Shown: positions 1 to 12,400 of the stretch, piece after piece
How the letters are laid out: the number at the start of each line of letters is the position of its first letter
Numbering within the stretch: position 1 is the stretch's first letter
Assembly: GCA_030562195.1 (NCBI GenBank)
Contig: JAUJPP010000003.1
Location: forward strand, 34,540,602 to 34,604,601
Length of the DNA: 64,000 bases
Reading direction: 5' to 3'
Source of the DNA: Nipponacmea schrenckii
Taxonomy: Eukaryota; Mollusca; Gastropoda; Lottiidae
Notes under the pieces: model-generated
Seen by the model: only the letters and a program-made list of their open reading frames with translations
Told to the model about the DNA's origin: nothing
Database searches by the model: none
Translations under genes and position numbers: made by a program

Positions 1-452
1 TCGTTTTCGAGTTCACATGTACTTAGTGCTCACTGTACAGGCTACAATCATGGATTATTTTCATTTCTTGTTGCCTTGATGGTCCATCCGATTCCTTTTT
101 TTAGTCTTTTCATTCAATGTTGTGCGGATCAATATAAAAGACTTCAGTTTAGTCTACACGTAATCTTGCAACAATGATTGTTCGCTAAATCTGTATTTTT
201 GTGAAAATATATGGATGATACTCCCTTTCAAACTCATTTTGTTTTCTGTAGAGTGAACACAAGCTAAATGTGATATAGCAGCAAACTCTCATATCGACTT
301 TGTTTCATAGTTCACATTTAGCTCACTAACTAGCTGCTGGTGGGCGTATTCGCTTGCGAGGCTTGCCGCAAGCCTATGTTTATTTGTAAAATGACATATT
401 ATTTGATATATCTTTGTTAATAAAGTGTCTTTGAATGCTCATATTAAAACAG
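1..452 (+). other. OGDH: OGDH intron, upstream part
   Basis: No exon was found here. At about 335-378 there is a stretch resembling the right end of the tandem-repeat elements found elsewhere in the window (GTGGGCGTAT followed by a GCTTGC/GCAAGC inverted repeat). The rest shows no recognisable structure. Confidence 0.5.
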
Positions 453-3400
453 TAATGAGGGCTATATTTTCGATACTCTTAATCTTAATGTAGCGGAGGC
501 AGATTTAGACAAGAAATTCTATTTACCACGTTCGACATACATTGGAGATCCTGATAGTCCTTTAACATTGAGAGAAATAATCCAACGATTAGAGGTAAGT
601 TATATAGAAGGATATAGATCACAGTCAATTTAAAAGATACTGCATTAATTTGGACCTGTCAAAATTGGACCTACCCAGTTCCTCAGATGTGATATCGGCA
701 TTGTTGTTCTTTTTTAATAACAATTCATTCTGTCCCTATTTTAATTGCTAGTTTTTAAGAATTCTCATCAATCATAGTAAGAGCGTTATTACGAAAAACC
801 TTTACCAAGATGATCATAGGATATAAATCATTTATTTCATCAAAATTTGCTTCAAACTGCATGACATAAAAACTCTTATTTTATTTTATTCAAAATAATG
901 ATAAATGCAATATTTTATATTTCAGTATTCATATTGTAGCAGTATTGGTGTAGAATATATGTTTATTAATAATAAAAGAGAAAGAGATTGGATCAGAACC
1001 AAATTTGAAACTAGACCAGAAGTTGAAGAACCAGATAAAGTCACAATATTAGAACGCTTGATTAGATCAACTAGGTAAGTACATTTATTAAAAGGTTTGA
1101 TTAGATCAACCAAATAAGTAAAATTAGTTGGTTTGTTTACATCAACCAAATAAGTAACATTAGTTGGTTTGTTTATATCAACTAAATAAGTAACATTGGT
1201 TGGGTTGTTTACATCAACCAAATAAGTAACATTAGTTGGTTTGTTTACATCCAACAAATTAGCAACCAATAAGTAATATTAGTTGGTTTGTTTACATCAA
1301 CCAAATAAGTAACCAATAAGTTATATTAGTTGTTTTGTTTACATCAACCAAATAAATAACATAAGTTGTTTGTTTACATCAAACAAATAAGTAACATTAG
1401 TTGGTTTGTTTACATCGACCAAATAAGTAACATTAGTTGGTTTGTTGACATCAACCAAATAAGTAACATAAGTTGTTTGTTTACATTAACCAAATAAGTA
1501 ACATTAGTTGGTTTGTTTACATCAACCAAATAAGTATTATTAGTTGGTTTGTTTACATCAACCAAATAAGTAACATTAGTTGCTTTGTTAACATCAACTA
1601 AATAAGTAACATTAGTTGGTTTGTTTATATCAACCAAATAAGCAACCAATAAGTAATATTAGTTGGTTTGTTTACATCAACCAAATAAGTAATATTAGTT
1701 GGTTTGTTTACATCAACAAAATAAGCAACCCATAAGTAATATTAGTTGGTTTGTTAACCTCAACCAAATAAGTACTGTAACATTAGTTGATTGTTCAGAT
1801 CAACCACATAGTAAAATTAGTTTGTTTGTTTTCATCAACCAAATAAGTAACATTAGTTGGTTTGTTTACATCAACCAAATAAGCAACCCATGATTAATAT
1901 TAGTTGGTTTGTTTACATTAACCAAACAAGTCATCGTAGATGGTTTGTTTACATCACCCAAATAAGAAACATTAGTTGGTTTGTTGACATCAACCCAATA
2001 AGTAACATTATTTGGTTTGTTTACATCAACCAAATAAGCAACCCATAATTAATATTAGTTGGTTTGTTTACATCAACCGGAGCCGTTGGTGGCTCAGTGG
2101 GTTAGACGCTTGCTCGCTTACCTGAAGGTCCAGGGTTCAATGCCTGCAAAGCTTGAGATGAACTTTCGGATTTTTTAGCTCGGTTTCCCCTTGTCAGTGA
2201 TGCCGGTCGGAGGGACTGACATGGAAAAAGTGTCTAGTCGTTCGGATGGGACAATAAACCGAGGCCCCGTGTGCTACAGGCTGTGCACGTTAAAGATCCC
2301 TCCACAGTCGGAAATCGCAAAAAGAGTAGGCTAATGCCGCTGTCCTGGCAAAATTTCCCTCATTGCACACTGCATGGCGTTGCCCGTCTTCATTAGCCCA
2401 TAAGGTGCAGAAGAGTAGGACGTAAAACTGCATTCATTTCATTTTTCATTTGTTTACATCAACCAAATAAGTACCGTAACATTAGTTGATTGTTCAGATC
2501 AACCACATAGTAAAATTAGTTTGTTTGTTTTCATCAACCAAATAAGTAACATTAGTTGGTTTGTTTACATCAACCAAATAAGCAACCCATAATTAATATT
2601 AGTTGGTTTGTTTACATCAACCAAATAAGTAATCGTAGATGGTTTGTTTACATCAACCAAATAAGGAACATTAGTTGGTTTGTTGACATCAACCCAATAA
2701 GTAACACTAGTGGGTTTGTTTACATCAACCAAATAAGCAACCCATAATTAATATTAGTTGGTTTGTTTACATCAACCAAATAAGTAATGAGGGATGGTTT
2801 GTTGACATCAACCAAATAAGTAACATTAGTTGGTTTGTTTAGATCAACCAAAAAAGTAACATTTGTTGGTTTGTTTAGATCAACCAAATAAGTAACATTA
2901 GTTGGTTGGTTTAGATCAACCAAAAAAGTAACATTTGTTGGTTTGTTTAGATCAACCAAATAAGTAACATTAGTTGGTTGGTTTAGATCAACCAAATAAG
3001 TAACATTGGTTGGGTTGTTTACATCAACCAAATAAGTAACATTAGTTGGTTTGTTTAGATCAACCAAATAACTAACATTAGTTGGTTTGTTTAGATCAAC
3101 CAAATAACTAACATTAGTTGGTTTGTTTAGATCAACCAAATAACTAACATTATAAGACTATTTGATCAAAGCAAAACCCACAGGCTCTCACTGTCTACTT
3201 TGAAAAAAATACTTAAGCTTCCTGAATTTGATTTGTTTTTTTAGATTTGAATCTTTCCTGGCTAAAAAATGGGCGTCTGAAAAGAGGTTTGGTTTAGAAG
3301 GATGTGAAGTATTGATACCAGCTTTAAAAACTATTATAGATGAATGTTGTGAGAATGGTGTGAATTATTTTGCTATTGGAATGCCCCACAGGTTTGTATA

Positions 3401-6400
3401 TATTTGTAAGCACGGTGTACTCAGCGTAATCTGACATACTACAGGACTGCAATATTATATCAGATTAGTGTTTGAATATTCTGATTTATGAGGTTTTTTT
3501 TATCATCTACCACATGATATTATTAGTTTGGTGACCTAGCTAAGATACCACAGTACCTTCTCTACTGATGTGTGGTTGTATATTATAGTGGTCCCTGTGG
3601 GTCCTACAGTTTGTAGTCTGTTTACATTTACCTCATGCACACTTTAAAGGCTACAGTTCTCTATGTATACTTTTGAGTATATGTTTTAATATCATTATGA
3701 AGATGTGCAACATTTGGTGATGTTCTGATAATTGAAAAATCTGAAAACAAAATAATCAAATTTTGGTATCTGTTTGAAAAAGGAGTAGGAAATGATTATC
3801 TTTAGTTTCCAAAAAAAATTTTATCACTAGGATCAAAATTGGCTGAGTTATGCCTTTATGGTCCTATAGTGGCTTATTGCCAAAAATTTTTATATTTGTT
3901 AAAAGCAAAATTTACTTTGTCAAGGTTTTCTCTTGTCACACAAGAACAAGTAATAAAATTTTTCATTTTTGTGAAGTGCCACACAAGCTTTCAGCTGAAA
4001 CTAAGATCTATTGCAAGCAATCATCTGATCTAGTTTTATTTCTCCATATATATAACTATCTGGGCTGATACTGTATCGTTATGATTAACTTGTATTGTGT
4101 TTATTTTTGGCAATGTGCATCATGAGCTTTAAATTGTGTAATAGATTATATGTTGGTTTGTTAATTTCAGAGGAAGATTAAATGTTTTAGCCAATGTTTG
4201 TCGTAAACCACTACACAAGGTACTTAGTCAGTTTAATCCTGATCTGGAACCTTCTGATGAAGGATCTGGGGATGTCAAGTATCATCTTGGTTTGTGTCAT
4301 GAAACGATTAAACCGTAAAACCAATAAGAAGATCAGACTGGCTGTTGTAGCTAATCCATCTCATTTAGAGGCTGTGAATACTGTGGTTATGGGAAAAGTA
4401 AGATCTGAACAACAAAAACGTGGTGATAAGGAGGGCGATTCTGTAAGTTGTAGGATCATTCTTTTTGCACTATCTTGTTCATTATTGCGGATGATTATCG
4501 GAAACAATATTGAAAGAGTTTTTGTCACTTTCCGAAATCATCTTGTGTTACCCAGTTTATTACTCATGATCTTTGATTTAAAAATTGAAAGTTAACAGAT
4601 CATATCAAATCAGATCGGGTTACCCGTGAAATGAAATGGTACCTGTAGCCAGTTCACTGATTGATCATTTCAAAACTAATGGGATGTGATTATAATGCTA
4701 TTATTGCAAATATATATTCTTATATACATGCATTTTTTACGCTAACATGAATATGTGGATGTATATTGTCATCACCCCTGTCCGTCTGTCAGTCATTATT
4801 TGATGCAGACACATTAGAAGCTACGATTTTTAATGAAACTTTTTCATGAAATTTGGTGTGAGCATTGGAATTGATAAGACGGTAGTCAAGTTCATAGATA
4901 CAATAGATAGCTGGTATATTAAAAATCAGACCAAGCGAAAATTGTATGGATTTTGATGAAACTTGGTGTGAGTGTTCTTAAACACCCAAGGATTAACTTT
5001 AAATAAAAATCAGAAAAGCCTTTTGTTTTCCAGTAACTCTTGTCAACCTCCTGGACAAATTGAAAAGCTCTGTAGGGTACTAGTTTATTTATATTATCTT
5101 TGTAGGCCATGTGTTTGTTATTACATGGAGACGCTGCCTTTGCTGGACAAGGAGTTGTATATGAGGGTATGCATCTTGGAGAGTTGCCAGCCTATACAGT
5201 TCATGGTACAATACATATTGTTGTTAATAATCAGGTTAGTTTGATTCCAATCTAATTGAAACTGACTCATCTTGAATGAAATTGTATGTACATGTAGTTC
5301 ACAGCTATTTTAATCACTACCTCTACTTAATAAGTTTTATTTTCAAAAAGGCTATTACCGGTAATCACATTTTAAACCATAACTAAACCTTTACATGTAA
5401 TTTGAAGGCTTAGGTGAAACCTGTATCAAATTTTACTTAATAAATCTACATGTAGGTAAATATTCAAAATGACTGTGTTATATATGTAAGAACCATATAT
5501 AGTTTCTTATGGTATTTCATTGTGCTTTTTAGGAGCTTTGATATTTTTAATATATAATTCATCAAACAATTGATTCCTTCATTTCCTCCATTTTGTTATC
5601 ATCTCCACCATGTTATATTTGTAATTTGGGGGTTTAGTTGTAGGGAGATAATGAGCACATGTATAAGTCAGCCATCTTAGATTCCATCTCTAGTGTCCCA
5701 TAGTTCCTTGGGAACAGGATGCTTTTATTTACATCATGTCATAATACATATAATGGAAGATAACTACAGTTTACATGTAGTGAGAACATAATGATTGAAC
5801 ATATATGACAATTTGGATAAAAATATTGTGTTGTATCTCCCTTAATAACAGATGACACAAAGGATGAACCCTAATATGAATAAGGCATGGCCTTGAATGA
5901 GAGCGCAGACTAGGGCTATTGATAATAATGACAATGAATACGCAAAATAATGTCATTCATTGATAAATTTCGACGTCATAAATAGCATGTGACGTCAGAA
6001 AACGCCCTGTCAACATAATTTCGACGGCAAGACAACTCTTATATGAGATAAACTTGTTTATGGAAATCCTGCATAGAACATTCAGGAAAAATTAAGATTA
6101 AACGTAAGGTGTTTAAATAGGGTACAAAACATCTATTTTAGTGTTTGTGAAAGAAATGTAATTTATTTTAAGAATTCCAGAATATTTACTTCGAGACTAC
6201 CTTGATTGACTGCGACCTAGCTGTAAACAAACATGGCAGCCCCCATGGCGGCCATCTTTTTTTTTTTTTTTTTTTACTACCAGTGGTGCAAAGTTCTTCT
6301 GATGCATATTCATGTATACATGTTACCATAAGAGAGAGCTTCGCTCTCGACGGCTTCGCCGTCAAGAGAGCTGCGCTCTCATATTAAATATCAGATAAAT

Positions 6401-9400
6401 TTAATGTTTAATGAGTTATAACCTTTGTTCTTGAAGACAATTTAAATTTAAATTTTTTGAGCACATTTTTTGATGGATTTTGATGATTATTTTTTGTTAT
6501 CACTCAAGGATAAACTTTATTGGTAATCAGATAAATCCAAAATATTTAATATAATTGAGACAGTGAGTATATATAAGCGTGCCTTTCAAGCCATCTTTTG
6601 CCTATGTCATATTATTGAATTCAAGGTGTATTTTGCAGAAATTTAATACTATATAGGCCTACTACTTTTTTTTTCTTAACTTTTCCAATATAAATTGCTA
6701 TTTAATTTTACAATAATGAGTATCATAAAATGAGTATTGTTTATTATATCAGATCCAAACATTAATGTTGCATCACTAACTAACAACTTATGGACATTTT
6801 TTTACTGCTACATTGTTCATTTGTTTTCATTTCAGATTGGATTTACCACAGATCCTAGATTCTCTCGATCTTCACCTTATTGTACTGATGTAGCTAAGGT
6901 TGTCAACTGTCCTATTTTTCATGTTAATGGTGACGATCCAGAAGCTGTTATGTATGTATGTCAAGTAGCATCAGATTGGAGAAAAGAATTTAAAAAAGAT
7001 GTTGTTATTGATTTGGTAAGTGCCTTTTAAGCAATTTCAGTTTATGTCCATAAGTAATTGAGTAAAAAAGTAAGAATGACAGCATCATGGTTATGTAAAT
7101 TACTTTTCAATGCAAAATATTTTATACTCAACCTACTTCTTCTCTTTCGAATGCTTTGGATTGTGTTTGTACAAAATTTGAACATAGAAGATACAAATCC
7201 TTGAACATTAAAAATACAAAATTTGAAAAAAAAAAGAAAATATAAAACCTTGAAAACATAGAAAAATAAACATGATAAACTAAGGATGTAAATTATTGTT
7301 AAAAAAGAAAATTGAAATTTGAAAAACATGTGATAAATTTAACTTTAATCTTTATTATTTTTTTCTTTAAGCCATAAGGTTTGATAATTTTACTAGGGCT
7401 GAGTATTGTGTCTAAAAATCATATTGCGATACAATTCTCTTCTGAAAAATCAAATTATCAATAAAAGTATTTGTATTGTTTGTCAATTTCATTAAAATTA
7501 GGACATTTGGAAGAGTTCAGTAGTAGAAGTGTTTCAATATTTGAATTCTAACAATAATGTAATGTTTATCAAATAATGAATTATCCCCGGTATTTTGTTG
7601 ATGATATAGATCAGCTATAGAAGATATGGTCATAATGAAGTAGATAATCCCAGGTTTACTCAACCTATTATGTACAAGAAAATTGATAAATTATGTACTG
7701 TTGAAACTAAGTATGCTGAAAAACTCATCAATGAAAAGATTATGACTCAACAGAAATTTGAGGTGAGCTAAATATTTCTCTTGTTCAATGAGTACCAGTT
7801 ATTTTTGTATGTCCTAAAAAATGCAGTTCTGTTTATTCTATATCAGCTTCATACCAATGTATCCTAAAAACAAAGTTTTGGACTATGGCATAGGTCATGA
7901 TAAATTTGGATTTTTGTCAGATATGCAGGTCAAAGGAACCGATATAGAGAAGTTGACTACTTGTTCCAAAGGGAGAAACAACTAAGCTCTAGGCTGTGCA
8001 GGGTTGAAATACAAATGGGCAAAATTGACCTCATGGCACAATGCATTTTCTGTTTGATTTAGACCAATTCATCGGATTAGTAAGAGTCAACCAATTATTT
8101 CATTTTGAATTGCAAGTGTAAATTTGAATTGAGATTGAGCAGGAAGTTAAATGATCTTGTCAAAACCCCACATGAAAATGGGCAATTGCCTCACCCCTGC
8201 CTTCCGTTGTCCTTCCCCCGTTTTTTGGTCCTCAAAAATTCTTTGAGGAACAGGCCAATTTCTTGACTGAAGAAATTTTTGTTATTATCTTGATAATTTG
8301 GGCAATTGAAAATGGCATATTCCAAAGTCTTTTGTTGGCCCTTGTTTGGGTTAAATTTACTTGTGTACCAATAAAGCAAGTTTCATCCGATTTGAATGAA
8401 ACTTGGTGTGTTTTTATCTTGATAATATCTCGCTAGATGTCTGTTAACGAGTTATGGCCCTTGATTAAATGAATAAACGTTAAAATTTACTTGTGTACGC
8501 AATAGAAGCTGTAGTTTTTATCCGATTTGAATGAAACCTGGTATGTGTATTCATCTTGATAATATCTCGCCAGATGTCTGTTTATGAGTTATTGCACTTG
8601 ATTGAATGAAAAAAGGTTAAAATTTTCTTTTGTACGCAATGGAAGCTATAGTTTTTATCCGATTTGAATGAAACTTGGTATGTGTATTCATATTAATAAC
8701 ATCTCGGACAAGTTAAAAAATGGTGCGATTCCAGATGTTGGTTTATGAGTTATTGCCCTTGATTAAATGAAAAAACATGGAATATTCTGTTTGCTAAAGT
8801 GGGCATATGTTACCTTGCCTGGCAAGCTATCTTTCTATTTAGGACACAATCCATGAATATGAGCAAATTCTAGAAGATGGCTTGAAACTTTCAAAAGATG
8901 AAGGTGCCCCAAGTCCTGAAGAATGGCTTGATTCACCATGGACTGACTTTTACTCTCAGAATAGAGATGCTTTACACTATGCTAGTACAGGAATAACTGA
9001 AGATAGAGTAAAACATATCTTAACACACGTTAGTGATATACCAGATAGAACTGATCACAGTAATTCCAATGAGAAAAAGAAAGTCAATATACATTCTGGT
9101 AAGTTCTAGTACATAAGGTGTTGCTTATTTTGCTGTAATGTGATATGTATAGCACTAACTATAGCTAAAATACAATATGATATTTATTAAGATACAATAT
9201 GTATCATAATTTGGGGTAATAGATACAAAAGATACATGTAGCTTTCCAAGAAAGATTGACATACTCCCATACGGCAGATTTGATAAATTTTTAGAGCAAC
9301 GTGAATCATAATGATGAATCTGTCAAGTTTTCTATTTAATAGTCAAAAAATGTTATTTGCTCAAGATATGTTATCAATTTCATACACACAAAGTTTCACC

Positions 9401-12400
9401 AATTTTTAATTATTTTAAGTCAAGGGCGATAAGTCATCATATATTATTCACTTACTGTCTGTTTATATCACAAAGTTCTTAATTGTTGTATGTTTGGTGA
9501 CAATGATAAAATTGTATGAATATACAAGTCATCTACCAGGTCATTCAAATATTTAACAAATCTGTTCAATCAATAATTTATCAACTAGCCTTGTTACTCT
9601 GTTATAGAGTCTCCGTGCTCTGTGATGTTGATGTACTTGATTTTAATTTCAGGTATCGCCAGAGTATTAAATAATCGTCGAAAACTAATGGAAGAAAGAA
9701 TGGTAGACTGGGCTGGCGGTGAATTTTTAGCTTTTGGTTCGTTATTAATGGATGGATATCATTGTAGACTTAGTGGACAAGATGTAGAAAGAGGCACTTT
9801 TAGGTTATTTGGTTTATATGTTTCTTATGACTTGTCAATGTACTACATCATTCTGAAATATTTAGGATAACTATGGGTTTTATACCATCAATCATATTTG
9901 AGGTCATGCTATGCACATCACTGTGGATTGTTGTTTGTAGGTGATTAAAGACATTTCCACTAGAACTAGTCAGATCAAAACTTCTAATAACCTTAAGCGG
10001 AGTTTGTCTATTTGAAACAAAATGATTATATAATTTTCATTTTCTTTTCAGTCACCGTCATTTTGTATTACATGATCAGATTGAAGATAAAACTTTTGGT
10101 GTACCTCTAACAACATTATCACCAGACCAGGCTAAATTCACTGTTTGTAATAGTCCTCTATCAGAGTATGGTGTATTAGGTAAGATAAATATACTGTTTG
10201 TAATAGTCCTCTATCAGAGTATGGTGTATTAGGTAAGATAAATATACTGTGTTTTAACAGTCCTCTATCAGAGTATGGTGTATTAGGTAAGATAAATATA
10301 CTGTTTGTAACAGTCCTCTATCAGAGTATGGTGTATTAGGTAAGATAAATATACTGTGTTTAACAGTCCTCTATCAGAGTATGGTGTATTAGGTAAGATA
10401 AATATACTGTTTGTAACAGTCCTCTACCAGAGTATGGTGTATTAGGTAAGATAAATATACTGTTTGTAACAGTCCTCTATCAGAGTATGGTTTATTAGGT
10501 AAGATAAATATACTGTGTGTAACAGTCCTCTATCAGAGTATGGTGTATTAGGTAAGATAAATATACTGTTTGTAACAGCCCTCTATCAGAGTATGGTGTA
10601 TTAGGTAAGATAAATATACTGTTTGTAATAGTCCTCTATCAGAGTATGATGTATTAGGTAAGATAAATATACTGTTTGTAATAGTCCCCTATCAGAGTAT
10701 GGTGTATTAGGTAAGATAAATATACTGTGTGTAACAGCCCTCTATCAGAGTATGGTGTATTAGGTAAGATAAATATACTGTGTTTAACAGTCCTCTATCA
10801 GAGTATGGTGTATTAGGTAAGATAAATATACTGTGTGTAACAGTCCTCTATCAGAGTATGGTGTATTAGGTAAGATAAATATACTGTTTGTAATAGTCCT
10901 CTATCAGAGTATGGTGTATTAGGTAAGATAAATATACTGTCTGTAACAGTCTTCTATCAGTGTATGGTGTATTAGGTAAAATAAATATACTCTGTGTAAC
11001 AGTCATCAATCAAAGTATGGTGTATTAGGTAAGATAAATATACTGTGTGTAATAGTCCTTTTATCAGAGTATGGTGTATTAGGTAAGATAAATATACTGT
11101 GTGTAACAGTTTCCCCTATCAAAGTATGGTGTATTAGGTAAGATAAATATACTGTGTGTAAAAGTCCTTTTATCAGAGTATGGTGTATTAGGTAAGATAA
11201 ATATACTGTTTGTAACAGTCCTCAATCAAAGTATGGTGTATTAGGTAAGATAAATATACTGTGTTTTAACAGTCCTCTATCAGAGTATGGTGTATTAGGT
11301 AAGATAAATATACTGTGTGTAACAGCCCTCTATCAGAGTATGGTGTATTAGGTAAGATAAATATACTGTCTGTAACAGTCTTCTATCAGTGTATGGTGTA
11401 TTAGGTAAAATAAATATACTCTGTGTAACAGTCATCAATCAAAGTATGGTGTATTAGGTAAGATAAATATACTGTGTTTTAACAGTCCTTCTATCAGAGT
11501 ATGGTGTATTAGGTAAGATAAATATACTGTGTGTAATATTCTTCTATCAAAGTATGGTGTATTAGGTAAGATAAATATACTGTGTGTAAAAGTCTTCTAT
11601 CAGAGTATGGTGTATTAGGTAAGATAAATATACTGTTTGTAACAGTCCTCAATCAAAGTATGGTGTATTAGGTAAGATAAATATACTGTGTGTAACAGTC
11701 CTCTATTAGAGTATGGTGTATTAGGTAAGATACATATACTGTGTGTAACAGCCCTCTATCAGAGTATTGTGTATTAGGTAAGATAAATATACTGTGTGTA
11801 ACAGTCTTCTATCAGAGTATGGTGTATTAGGTAAGATAAATATACTGTGTGTAACAGTCCTCAATCAAAGTATGGTGTATTAGGTAAGATAAATATACTG
11901 TGTGTAACAGTCTTCTATCAGAGTATGGTGTATTAGGTAAGATAAATATACTGTGTGTAACAGTCTTCTATCAGTGTATGGTGTATTAGGTAAGATAAAT
12001 ATACTGTGTGTAACAGTCCTTCAATCAAAGTATGGTGTATTAGGTAAGATAAATATACTGTGTGTAACAGTCCTCTACCAGAGTATGGTGTATTAGGTAA
12101 GATAAATATACTGTGTGTAACAGTCTTCTACCAGAGTATGGTGTATTAGGTAAGATAAATATACTGTTTGTAACAGTCCTCTATCAGAGTATGGTGTATA
12201 AGGTAAGATAAATATACTGTTTGTAACAGTCCTCTATCAGAGTATGGTGTATTAGGTAAGATAAATATACTGTGTGTCATAGTCCTCTATCAGAGTATGG
12301 TGTATTAGGAAATGATAAATATACTGTTTGTAATAGTCCTCTATCAGAGTATGGTGTATTAGGTAAAATAAATATACTGTGTGTAACAGTCCTCTATCAG

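Noticed and set aside
922..1649. Minus-strand periodic frames ([12 protein letters not shown] repeats) as a repetitive protein gene
   Set aside because: They are translations of the 36-bp minisatellite and overlap a genuine OGDH exon on the other strand.
2079..2150. Functional tRNA gene
   Set aside because: The A and B boxes are present but the acceptor stem does not close and the sequence continues into a SINE body and tail.
4194..4595. 133-codon frame as an independent gene
   Set aside because: It is the downstream half of the frame-disrupted OGDH exon plus intron read-through.
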